Both the position numbers and the translations under genes were made by a program. Positions 16,939 through 27,490 of a stretch of DNA of 64,000 nucleotides are shown piece after piece. Every line of letters begins with the position of its first letter. Position 1 is the first letter of the stretch. The notes beneath the pieces were generated by a model. It was given only the letters and a program-made list of their open reading frames with translations. It made no database searches and was not told the DNA's origin. Source of the DNA: QHXQ01 sp036389395 (lineage in GTDB: Bacteria; Acidobacteriota; Blastocatellia; Pyrinomonadales; Pyrinomonadaceae); contig DASVPY010000010.1 in the NCBI GenBank assembly GCA_036389395.1, positions 62,001 through 126,000 of the forward strand. Direction: 5' to 3'.

Positions 16939-18105
16939 TCAGGTCGCCTCCGCGCGCGTCGCCGCCTGCGCCGGGAGGACGATCTCGACGGTCGTGCCCG
17001 CGCCGGGCCGGCTCGCCACCGTGATCGCGCCGCCGTGCAACTCGACGATCTTGCGGGCGTGGGTCATGCCGAGGCCGAGGCCTTTGCTCTTGGTCGTGTG
17101 GAACGGCTCGAAGACTTTCCGCACCTGCTCGCCGTCCATGCCCGCGCCCGTGTCGCTGACGCGCACGACGACGCGCGCCGCGCCCGTCTCGGTCGCCACG
17201 CGCAGGCGGCCGCCGCCGGGCATGGCCTCGACGGCGTTCAGGATCAGGTTCATCAGCACCGCCCGCATGGACGACTCGTCCACGAGCGCCGTCGCGCCCG
17301 CGTCGGCGAGCGCCAACTCCGGCCCGACGCGCGCCGCCGCGAGGCGGGGTGCGGCCAGTTGCAGCACGGCGCGGACGATCTGGTTCAGGTCGTGCGGCCG
17401 CTCGTCGAGCCGGACGGGGCGCGCGAAGTCCAACACCTGCTCGACGGTGCGCGCCAGGTGGTGGACGGTCTCGATGATCTTGTCCACGAGCGCGAGGTCG
17501 TCGGGCGGGAGTTTGTCGCCGGCCTTCGCCCTGAGGTGCGAGGCGTAGAGCAGCAGCCCGGCGAGCGGGTTCTTGACCTCGTGGGCGATGTGCGCGGCGA
17601 CGCGCCCGAGGGCCGCGATCTTCTCGTTGTGCGCGAGCCGCTGGTGCGCCTCGAACAGTTCGGCCGTGCGCTCGGCGACGCGCCGCTCCAACTCCTCGGC
17701 GTGCCGCTTGACCTCCTGTTCGAGCCGCCGCTTCTCGTCGATCAGCCGCTTCTTCTCCGCCGCGCGCCCGACCGCCTTCAGCAGCACGTCCTTTACCACC
17801 GGCTTGGCGATGAAGTCGTACGCGCCCGCGCGCACGATCTCCGGGATGAGCGCGAGGTTCGGCTCGCCCGTGATCATGATGACGGGCACGTACGGCTCGC
17901 GCCCGTTGATCACCTGCAAGAGTTCGACGCCGCTGCGTCCGGGCAGGTTCACGTCCACGACCGCCACGTCGAAGTCGGCGTTGCCGAACTGCGCGGCGCT
18001 CTCGAAGTCGGCGGCCGGCGTGACTTCGTAGCCGGCGCGCTTCAGGAACTCCGCCATCGTCAGCCGCAGGCTCGGCTCGTCGTCCACCAGCAAGACCTTA
18101 GGCAT
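16939..18105 (-). CDS. Response-regulator/histidine-kinase hybrid (REC-HisKA-HATPase)
   Basis: The N-terminal receiver (residues 1-120) has phosphoacceptor Asp51 ('VVDVNLPGRSG'). A coiled-coil linker (120-160) leads to a HisKA helix with phospho-His175 ('AAHIAHEVKNPL') and an HATPase_c domain with N box 'LMNLILNAVEAMPGGG', G1 'VSDTGAGM' and G2 'GLGLGMTHARKIV'. There is no membrane segment, so it is cytoplasmic. It lies in the middle of the kinase-kinase-activator operon: its start overlaps the upstream kinase stop by 8 bases, suggesting translational coupling, and its stop is one base from the activator's start. It probably relays the signal from the membrane kinase to the NtrC-type regulator. 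Confidence 0.93.
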   Translation of the reverse strand: MPKVLLVDDEPSLRLTMAEFLKRAGYEVTPAADFESAAQFGNADFDVAVVDVNLPGRSGVELLQVINGREPYVPVIMITGEPNLALIPEIVRAGAYDFIAKPVVKDVLLKAVGRAAEKKRLIDEKRRLEQEVKRHAEELERRVAERTAELFEAHQRLAHNEKIAALGRVAAHIAHEVKNPLAGLLLYASHLRAKAGDKLPPDDLALVDKIIETVHHLARTVEQVLDFARPVRLDERPHDLNQIVRAVLQLAAPRLAAARVGPELALADAGATALVDESSMRAVLMNLILNAVEAMPGGGRLRVATETGAARVVVRVSDTGAGMDGEQVRKVFEPFHTTKSKGLGLGMTHARKIVELHGGAITVASRPGAGTTVEIVLPAQAATRAEAT

Positions 18106-19501
18106 ACTCCGCCTCCCAGCGCTCGACCGTCGGCAGCTCGACGCGGAAGCGCGTGTACTGCCCCGCCTCGCTCGCGACCGTGATCGTGCCGCCGTGGTCG
18201 CGGACGATGCCGAAGCTGATCGAGAGGCCCAGCCCCGTGCCGCCCGCCTCGCGGCGCGTCGTGAAGAACGGGTCGAAGACGCGCGGCAGGTCGGCGGGGC
18301 GGATGCCGACGCCGTTGTCGTAGAACTCGACGCAGGCGGACGAGACGGGCCGCCCGTCGGGCGCGTCGCGGCGCGCGCGCCGGGCCGTGATGCGGAACAC
18401 CTTCTCCGCGCCCGCGGGCCGGGCCCTCAAGGCGTGGTGCGCGTTGCTGATCATGTTGACGACGACTTGGCGCAGGCGCGAGGCGTCGGCCCGCACCGGC
18501 GGCAGATCGGGCGCGACATCGATCACGACGCGGATGCCGTCCTTCGCCAACTGCCGGCCGAAGAGGGCGACCGAGGCGTTGATCACTTCGGCGAGGTGGA
18601 CGTGCCGCAGGCTGTTCTCGTCGCCGCGGGCGAAGGCCAGCAGGCCGCGCACGATCTGCGCGATGCGCCCGCCCTCCTCGATGATGCCGTCGAGCATCTG
18701 CCGCTCGAAGTCGGTGCGCGGGCCCGGCTCGTCCTTCAGCAGTTGCGCGAAGTTGATGATGCCGTTGAGCGGGTTGTTGATCTCGTGGGCGACGCCCGCC
18801 GACAGTTCGCCGAGCGAGGCCAGCTTCGCCGTCTGGTAGAGCTGGCGCTGCATCTCCTCCTTCTCCGCCTCCAAACGCTTGCGCGCCGAGAGGTCGCGGA
18901 CGAGCAGCATGACGAGCCGCTCGCCGCCGGGGATGGTGCTGAACGAGACGGCGACGGGGCGCGGCTCGCCCGCCGCGGTCGCTACGGCCAGTTCCGCCTC
19001 GCCGGCCGAGTCCGCCGCGCCGAGCAGGGGCGCGAGACCGGCGGCGGCCGGGCCGTCAGGCCCGAGCGGCCGGAGCAGGTCGCGCACGTCGCGGCCCGCG
19101 AGTTGGCGCGCCTCGCAGCCCAGCGTCTCGCAGAACTTGTCGTTGGCCTCGACCACCCGGAAGTCGGCCGCGCGCACGACGCCGATGCCGTCGTTGGCGT
19201 GCTCGAAGAGGGCGCGGTAGCGCTCCTCGCTCTCGACGAGGCGGCGCTGCTGCCGCCCGACCAGCGCGAGCAGGATGCTGACGACGACCAGATCGACCGT
19301 CATCGAGATGAAGAAGTGCTCGCCGCGCTGCTGAATCTGCCAGCGCTGCGCGGCGCGCTGCGGGCCTGGGTAGCGTTGTTCCACCCAGGCGTAGAAGGGC
19401 GGGCGCAGTGCCTGCTCCCAAGCGAAGATCACCACGGCCGTTAAGAGGAACGTCAGTGCGGTGAAGAAGACGACGAGCCGGAGGCTAAGACCTGTTTTCA
19501 T
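18098..19501 (-). CDS. Membrane PAS sensor histidine kinase
   Basis: TM1 (about 8-28) and TM2 (about 64-82) enclose a short periplasmic loop of about 35 residues. A PAS domain follows at about 92-205 ('RYRALFEHANDGIGVV'), then HisKA with His239 ('SAGVAHEINNPLNGI') and HATPase_c ('VVNMISNAHHALRA', 'DNGVGIRPADL', 'GTGLGLSISFGIV'). It is a sensor autokinase in the cytoplasmic membrane and the probable input of the downstream hybrid kinase and NtrC-family regulator. GGAGGA lies nine bases ahead of ATG 19501. The small loop suggests sensing within the membrane or via PAS rather than by a large extracellular domain. Confidence 0.95.
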   Translation of the reverse strand: MKTGLSLRLVVFFTALTFLLTAVVIFAWEQALRPPFYAWVEQRYPGPQRAAQRWQIQQRGEHFFISMTVDLVVVSILLALVGRQQRRLVESEERYRALFEHANDGIGVVRAADFRVVEANDKFCETLGCEARQLAGRDVRDLLRPLGPDGPAAAGLAPLLGAADSAGEAELAVATAAGEPRPVAVSFSTIPGGERLVMLLVRDLSARKRLEAEKEEMQRQLYQTAKLASLGELSAGVAHEINNPLNGIINFAQLLKDEPGPRTDFERQMLDGIIEEGGRIAQIVRGLLAFARGDENSLRHVHLAEVINASVALFGRQLAKDGIRVVIDVAPDLPPVRADASRLRQVVVNMISNAHHALRARPAGAEKVFRITARRARRDAPDGRPVSSACVEFYDNGVGIRPADLPRVFDPFFTTRREAGGTGLGLSISFGIVRDHGGTITVASEAGQYTRFRVELPTVERWEAEYA

Positions 19502-19700
19502 GGCGGAGTCCTCCTAGACCGCCGGTCATGCGGAGGGGGTGCGCCGCCGAACGCTGCCTATGTTGACGTAAGATCGCCGCAGCGGCAAGCCGCGGCGGGC
19601 GGCGGGCGGGGCCGGGCGGCGCTGAATCCGCCCGCGCGCGAACGGTCGTAGTAGGGGCGAAAGGGAGTCAGACCAGACGACAGAACTAAGGAGGAGAATC

Positions 19701-19937
19701 ATGTCCGACGAGAAAAAAGAGAGCCGCATCAAGGTGGACGACTTACCGCAGGCGCAGAAGGAACTGACGCCCGAAGAGCAGCAGCAAGTGCAGGGCGGCG
19801 GCTTCGGCCTCAGCGGGCAGCCGGAGTCGATCACGGAGAAGCCCGACGCCGACACCTCCATCAAAGACGGCACGTCTAACACGCTGGACGCGAGCGAAAG
19901 GCTGACGAACTTCTCCGACGGCTCCGTCCGCGCCTGA
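19701..19937 (+). CDS. GG-leader (bacteriocin/RiPP-type) precursor peptide candidate
   Basis: AAGGAGGAG ends five bases before ATG 19701, an excellent Shine-Dalgarno. The 78-residue peptide is charged at its N-terminus ('MSDEKKESRIKVDDLP'). It then carries 'ELTPEEQQQVQGGG', the leader motif of double-glycine-processed peptides (LT-x-EE-x-x-x-V-x-GG). The putative core is about 43 residues (from GFGLSGQPES), rich in Ser/Thr/Asp and without Cys, so lanthionines are unlikely. No C39 peptidase/ABC exporter or modifying enzyme is nearby. The gene is divergent from the histidine-kinase operon and shares its 199-bp upstream region, so it could be an autoinducer or target of that system, but no sigma-54 site was found in front of it. 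Confidence 0.75.
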   Translation: MSDEKKESRIKVDDLPQAQKELTPEEQQQVQGGGFGLSGQPESITEKPDADTSIKDGTSNTLDASERLTNFSDGSVRA

Positions 19938-20054
19938 CAAGCCGGTCGAGACCGCCCCGCCGGGGCTTTCCCCACAGCGTCAAAGATCGCGATCTTCGAC
20001 TCTAAGATCGCGATCTTCGAGGCTAAGACCACGATCATTTAGGTAGGGAGCGTG
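19938..20054. other. Intergenic region with twin AAGATCGCGATCTT palindromes
   Basis: GCCCCGCCGGGGC (19954-19966), followed by TTT, could be a weak terminator of the peptide gene. At about 19983-20022 two copies of the self-complementary 14-mer AAGATCGCGATCTT plus TCGA occur 24 bases apart, then a degenerate third unit (AAGACCACGATC). This is probably a protein-binding or repeat site; its role is unknown. Confidence 0.5.
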
Positions 20055-20231
20055 CCCTGGTAGTGGTTTCGTTTGAGGTTGCGGGCGGCGAAGGGTTAGT
20101 TCGTCACAGAGGGCACAGAGGTCACACAGAGGACACAGAGCTTTTAACTGTGCCCTCTGTGCTAACTCTGTGCCCTCTGTGTTAACCCGACCGCGCACCG
20201 CTCTCAACTTCAAACTGACTCACTACCCTGG
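20055..20231. repeat. Composite CACAGAG palindromic element, copy 1
   Basis: The core is 20105-20187: CACAGAG/GGCACAGAG units face CTCTGTG/CTCTGTGCC units. Outer arms are GGTAGTGGTTTCGTTTGAGG (from 20059) and its imperfect reverse complement ending at 20228. Similar outer arms surround copy 5 at 51860-52025. It lies ahead of the PEP-CTERM gene. Confidence 0.8.
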
Positions 20232-20298
20232 AAATGTCTCCGCTTTGACTGTTTACCTGCTTCACCCGAACACGGGGATGAACGAAAGGGATAACAGG

Positions 20299-21057
20299 AT
20301 GCGCCCACACACAATCAGATTCGTTTTGAGTCTCGCCGCCTTTCTGCTGCTCAGCCTGAGCGCGAGTAGCGCCTACGCCGACGGCATCGTGTTCGTCAAC
20401 AACGACGACTGCTTCCCGGCCGGCGTCGGGCGCGGCTGCGGCGACACGCGCGCGCCGCACGTCCTCTCCGTCCAGAGCCAGGGCAACTCGTCCACGGAGA
20501 CCGGCTCGGTCGGGCGCAAGACGCTCGGCAGCGGCGGCGTGGTGGACGACCGCCAGGGCGACTGGCTGCGCGGCTCCAACACGCAGACCGTCAGCCTGAC
20601 GGACGTGGGCTTCACCTCGGCCAGCAACCTCCGCATCTACTTCGACATCAACGAACCCCTCGGCGGCGGCCGGCGCACAGTCACGCTCGACTCGCTGGTG
20701 CTCAACGCCTACAACGAGCAGGGGCAGGTGGTCTTCTCCGCCTCGCTCGTCAACCCGAACCAGAACTACACCACCATCGGCAACGGCCAAGGGCACTCCG
20801 ATTACGCCTTCGGGCTGGACGCCGAAGCGGCCGCCCGCCTGCAAGCCGCCGTCGCCGCCAACCCGAACCTGCGGCTCGGGCTGATGGCGTCGCTCTCCAA
20901 CGCGCAGGGCGGGCCTGAAAGTTTCTTCATCGGCTCGGCCACGAGTCCCGCGGCCGTGCCCGAACCGACGACGATGCTGCTCCTGGGGACGGGCCTCGCC
21001 GGCTGCGCCGCCAAACTACGCCGCCGGCGCAAAGGGCGAACGACTGAATCTTCCTGA
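20299..21057 (+). CDS. PEP-CTERM sorting domain exported protein
   Basis: A signal peptide (FVLSLAAFLLLSLSASSAYA) leads a beta-rich mature protein of about 220 residues. The C-terminus is a canonical PEP-CTERM tripartite signal: 'VPEPTTMLLLGTGLAG' (PEP motif plus TM) then 'AAKLRRRRKG'. Such proteins are anchored or released by exosortase, often with exopolysaccharide; no exosortase gene is in this window. The body ('NNDDCFPAGVGRGCG', 'IYFDINEPLGGGRRTVTLDS') is not recognised. ATG 20299 has GAAAGGG at eight bases; ATG 20278 is an in-frame alternative. The gene is followed by a strong terminator. Confidence 0.88.
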   Translation: MRPHTIRFVLSLAAFLLLSLSASSAYADGIVFVNNDDCFPAGVGRGCGDTRAPHVLSVQSQGNSSTETGSVGRKTLGSGGVVDDRQGDWLRGSNTQTVSLTDVGFTSASNLRIYFDINEPLGGGRRTVTLDSLVLNAYNEQGQVVFSASLVNPNQNYTTIGNGQGHSDYAFGLDAEAAARLQAAVAANPNLRLGLMASLSNAQGGPESFFIGSATSPAAVPEPTTMLLLGTGLAGCAAKLRRRRKGRTTESS

Positions 21058-21084
21058 CTCTTACCTGCTCTGAGCGGGTAGACG

Positions 21085-21126
21085 GACGAGGCGCGCGGAG
21101 CGGATCCCGCGCGCCTCGTCTTTTTA
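21085..21126 (+). terminator. Intrinsic terminator of the PEP-CTERM gene
   Basis: GACGAGGCGCGCGG (21085-21098) pairs with CCGCGCGCCTCGTC (21107-21120), followed by TTTTTATTT. Confidence 0.93.
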
Positions 21127-21364
21127 TTTCTCGGCCGGTTTGGAAAAAGCCATTGAAATTTTGCGCCCCCGGTGTTAAGTTCGCGCCACAACGGCAACCC
21201 GAGCGTTTAACTTCCCCCAGCCGCCAGCAGTTGGTAGTCGCCCCGACGTAAGTAGCCGCCGCCGCGCGCCGCGCGGGTCAACGCTTTTCGCGCCCGCCGC
21301 CGCGCGCCGTATCAAACGGACTGTAGCGCCGCCTCGCGCCCTTGCAAACGTTGGAGGATCAACC
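21127..21364. other. Leader region of the TonB-dependent receptor gene
   Basis: About 240 bases without a gene. TTGAAA at about 21153 with a weak -10 (TAAGTT) 17 bases on is a possible promoter. The stretch ends in the GGAGG ribosome binding site (21354-21358) of the receptor gene. Confidence 0.35.
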
Positions 21365-24850
<3,486 letters not shown>

Positions 24851-24886
24851 CGCCGCGCGGTTGAATCTATCGGCAGGCCGGTTGAA

Positions 24887-24995
24887 ACACAGAGGGCACA
24901 GAGGTCACACAGAGTACACAGAGTTTTTACTGTGCCCTCTGTGCTAACTCTGTGTCCTCTGTGTTAACCCGGCCGCGCGCCACCATCAACCTACG
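24887..24995. repeat. Composite CACAGAG palindromic element, copy 2
   Basis: ACACAGAGGGCACAGAGG-type units face CTCTGTG units across TTTTTA. The right flank (GTTAACCCGGCCGCGCG then CATCAACCT) is shared with the copy at 28876. It occupies the spacer between the TonB receptor and the GH3 gene. Confidence 0.85.
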
Positions 24996-25010
24996 GCCCA
25001 AGGAGCGTGC

Positions 25011-27356
25011 ATGAACTTCGCCAAACCGCTCGGCCTGCTCTTAACCTGCGCGCTCGTCACGACCGCGCTGCCCGCCCGCGCCCAGACGCCCCGCCGCCGC
25101 GCCCCGCGCGCCGACATCGAACGCCGCGTCAACGCCCTGCTCGCCCGCATGACGCTCGAAGAGAAGTTGGGCCAGTTGCAGCAACTCGACGGCGAGGCCA
25201 ACGGCAACTTCCGGCCCGAGCACGTCGAACTCGTCCGCCGCGGCTTGCTCGGCTCGACGCTGAACGTGCGCGGCGTGGCCCGCACCAACGAGTTGCAGCG
25301 CGTCGCCGTCGCACAGTCGCGGCTCAAGATTCCGCTCCTCTTCGGCTTCGACGTGATCCACGGCTACCGCACGCTCTTCCCCGTCCCCTTGGGCGAGGCG
25401 AGCAGTTGGGACACGGCGGCGGTCGAGCGCGCCGCCGCGGTCGCCGCCGCGGAAGCGCGCGCCGCGGGCGTCCACTGGACGTTCGCGCCGATGGTGGACA
25501 TCGCGCGCGACGCGCGCTGGGGCCGCATCGTCGAGGGCGCGGGCGAAGACCCTTACCTCGGCGCGCAGATGGCGCGCGCGCGCGTGCTCGGCTTCCAAGG
25601 GGCGGACTACTCCGCGCCCGACCGCGTCGTCGCCTGCGCCAAGCACTGGGTCGCCTACGGCGCGGCCGAAGCGGGCCGCGACTACAACACGACCGACGTG
25701 TCCGAACGCCAGTTGCGCGAGACCTACTTCCCGCCCTTCAAGGCCGCGGTGGACGCGGGCGTCGGCACGTTCATGAGCGCCTTCAACGACGTGGACGGCG
25801 TGCCGGCGACCGCCAACCGCTTCACGATGACGGATGTCCTGCGCGGCGAGTGGGGCTTCGACGGCTTCGTCGTCAGCGACTACACGGCCGTCGCCGAGTT
25901 GATCCCGCACGGGCTGGCGGCCGACGGCGCAGACGCCGCGCGGCTCGCCCTGAACGCCGGCACGGACATGGAGATGGTCAGCCGCCTCTACAACCAGCAC
26001 GGCGCGCAACTGCTCAGGGAAGGCAAGCTCACGCAGGCCGTGATCGACGAGGCGGTGCGCCGCATCCTGCGCGTCAAGTTCCGCCTCGGTCTCTTCGAGC
26101 ACCCTTACGCGGACGAGGCGCGCGAGCGCGCCGAAGTCTTCTCGGCCGCGCACCGCGCCGCCGCGCGCGCGACGGCCGCGCGCTCCTTCGTGCTCCTGAA
26201 GAACGAGCGCGAGACTCTGCCGCTCAGCTCTTCGGCGCGCAGCATCGCCGTCGTCGGCCCGTTAGCCGACGACCCGAAAGCGCCGCTCGGCTCTTGGGCC
26301 GGCGACGGGCGCGTCGAGGACACGGTGACTCTGCTCGCCGGCATCAAGGCGAAGGTCGCGCCGCAGACGCGCGTCGTCTACGCCAAGGGCGTGGCGATTG
26401 AGGGGCGCGGCGTGACCGGCAACTACGACGCCGCGCCGCCCTCCGCCACCAACGCGGGCGGCACGAACGTCGTCGCCGCGCCCGACTCAGAGGCCGCGCG
26501 CCTCGCCACCACGCCCGTCGCCGCGGACGCTTTGGCCGAAGCCGTGCGCGCCGCGCGCGAGGCGGACGCGGTCGTCGTCGCCGTCGGCGAGACGGCCGAG
26601 ATGTCGGGCGAAGCGGCCGCGCGCGCGTCGCTCGATCTGCCCGGCCGGCAGTTGGAGTTGCTCCGGGCGATCCACGAGACGGGCAAGCCTTACGTCGTCG
26701 TGTTAATGAACGGCCGCCCGCTCGCGATCAACTGGCTGGCGGAGAACTCGCCGGCCATTCTTGAGACTTGGTTCGCGGGCACGGAGGCGGGCGACGCCAT
26801 CGCCGACGTGCTCTTCGGCGACGTGAACCCCGGCGGCAAGCTGCCCGTCACCTTCCCGCGCGCCGCCGGGCAAGAGCCGCTCTACTACAACCACAAGAAC
26901 ACGGGCCGCCCGCCCGACCCGAACAACAAGTATTCGTCCAAGTACCTCGACGTGCCCTGGACGCCGCTCTACCCGTTCGGCTACGGTCTCAGCTACACGC
27001 AGTTTCAATACTCGAACCTGACCTTGAGCGCGCCGCGCATCCCCGCGTCGGGCCGCCTCACAGTCAGCGTGGACGTGACGAACGCGGGCCGGCGCGCGGG
27101 CGACGAGGTCGTGCAGCTCTACATCCGCGACGCGGCGGCGAGCGTCACGCGCCCCGTGCGCGAGCTGAAAGGCTTCGAGCGCGTCACGCTCAGACCGGGC
27201 GAGCGCCGCCGCGTCACCTTCACGCTCACGCCGGCCGAGCTGGGCTTCTACGACCGCGCCCTGCGCTTCCGCGTCGAGCCGGGCCCGGTGCAAGTCTTCG
27301 TCGGCCCGAACTCCGTCGAGGGACTGCAAGGGAGTTTTGAAATTGTCGCGCGTTGA
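25011..27356 (+). CDS. bglX: GH3 beta-glucosidase, BglX-like, exported
   Basis: A signal peptide (LLLTCALVTTALPARAQ) and 781 residues give the usual three-domain GH3 layout. The (beta/alpha)8 domain has 'FGFDVIHGYRTLFPVPLGEA', 'ARWGRIVEGAGEDPYLG', 'CAKHWVAYG' and nucleophile Asp in 'GFDGFVVSDYTAV'. The alpha/beta sandwich has 'VLLKNERETLPLSS'. A fibronectin III-like C-terminal domain follows ('DVTNAGRRAGDEVVQLYIRD'). It hydrolyses terminal beta-glucosides in the periplasm. AAGGAG lies five bases before ATG 25011. Codirectional with the TonB receptor upstream and the PF10091 gene downstream, it is a likely saccharide-use unit. Confidence 0.95.
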   Translation: MNFAKPLGLLLTCALVTTALPARAQTPRRRAPRADIERRVNALLARMTLEEKLGQLQQLDGEANGNFRPEHVELVRRGLLGSTLNVRGVARTNELQRVAVAQSRLKIPLLFGFDVIHGYRTLFPVPLGEASSWDTAAVERAAAVAAAEARAAGVHWTFAPMVDIARDARWGRIVEGAGEDPYLGAQMARARVLGFQGADYSAPDRVVACAKHWVAYGAAEAGRDYNTTDVSERQLRETYFPPFKAAVDAGVGTFMSAFNDVDGVPATANRFTMTDVLRGEWGFDGFVVSDYTAVAELIPHGLAADGADAARLALNAGTDMEMVSRLYNQHGAQLLREGKLTQAVIDEAVRRILRVKFRLGLFEHPYADEARERAEVFSAAHRAAARATAARSFVLLKNERETLPLSSSARSIAVVGPLADDPKAPLGSWAGDGRVEDTVTLLAGIKAKVAPQTRVVYAKGVAIEGRGVTGNYDAAPPSATNAGGTNVVAAPDSEAARLATTPVAADALAEAVRAAREADAVVVAVGETAEMSGEAAARASLDLPGRQLELLRAIHETGKPYVVVLMNGRPLAINWLAENSPAILETWFAGTEAGDAIADVLFGDVNPGGKLPVTFPRAAGQEPLYYNHKNTGRPPDPNNKYSSKYLDVPWTPLYPFGYGLSYTQFQYSNLTLSAPRIPASGRLTVSVDVTNAGRRAGDEVVQLYIRDAAASVTRPVRELKGFERVTLRPGERRRVTFTLTPAELGFYDRALRFRVEPGPVQVFVGPNSVEGLQGSFEIVAR

Positions 27357-27395
27357 GATTGATCATTCGACTTGAAGCAGACGCATGTTGCGACT

Positions 27396-27490
27396 CACCA
27401 CAGAGACACAGAGGGCACAGAGGGGGCACGGAGGATAGAATGGCATTCGGGCCTCCGTGCTTCCTCCGTGCCCTCCGTGCCTCTGTGGTG
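27396..27490. repeat. Composite CACAGAG/CACGGAG palindromic element, copy 3
   Basis: CACCACAGAG, ACACAGAGG and GCACGGAGG units face CCTCCGTGC and CCTCTGTGGTG units. It sits between the GH3 stop and the PF10091 gene and makes the start of the latter uncertain. Confidence 0.8.

Noticed and set aside
19502..19700. A sigma-54 promoter for the GG-leader peptide or the kinase operon
   Set aside because: Searched by eye on both strands of the shared upstream region; no TGGC-N8-TTGC with correct spacing. Closest match (GGCAAGCCGCGGC, minus strand) lacks the key doublets.
20299..21057. Exosortase/PEP-CTERM sorting system in the window
   Set aside because: Only the substrate protein is present; no exosortase or EPS gene was found here.
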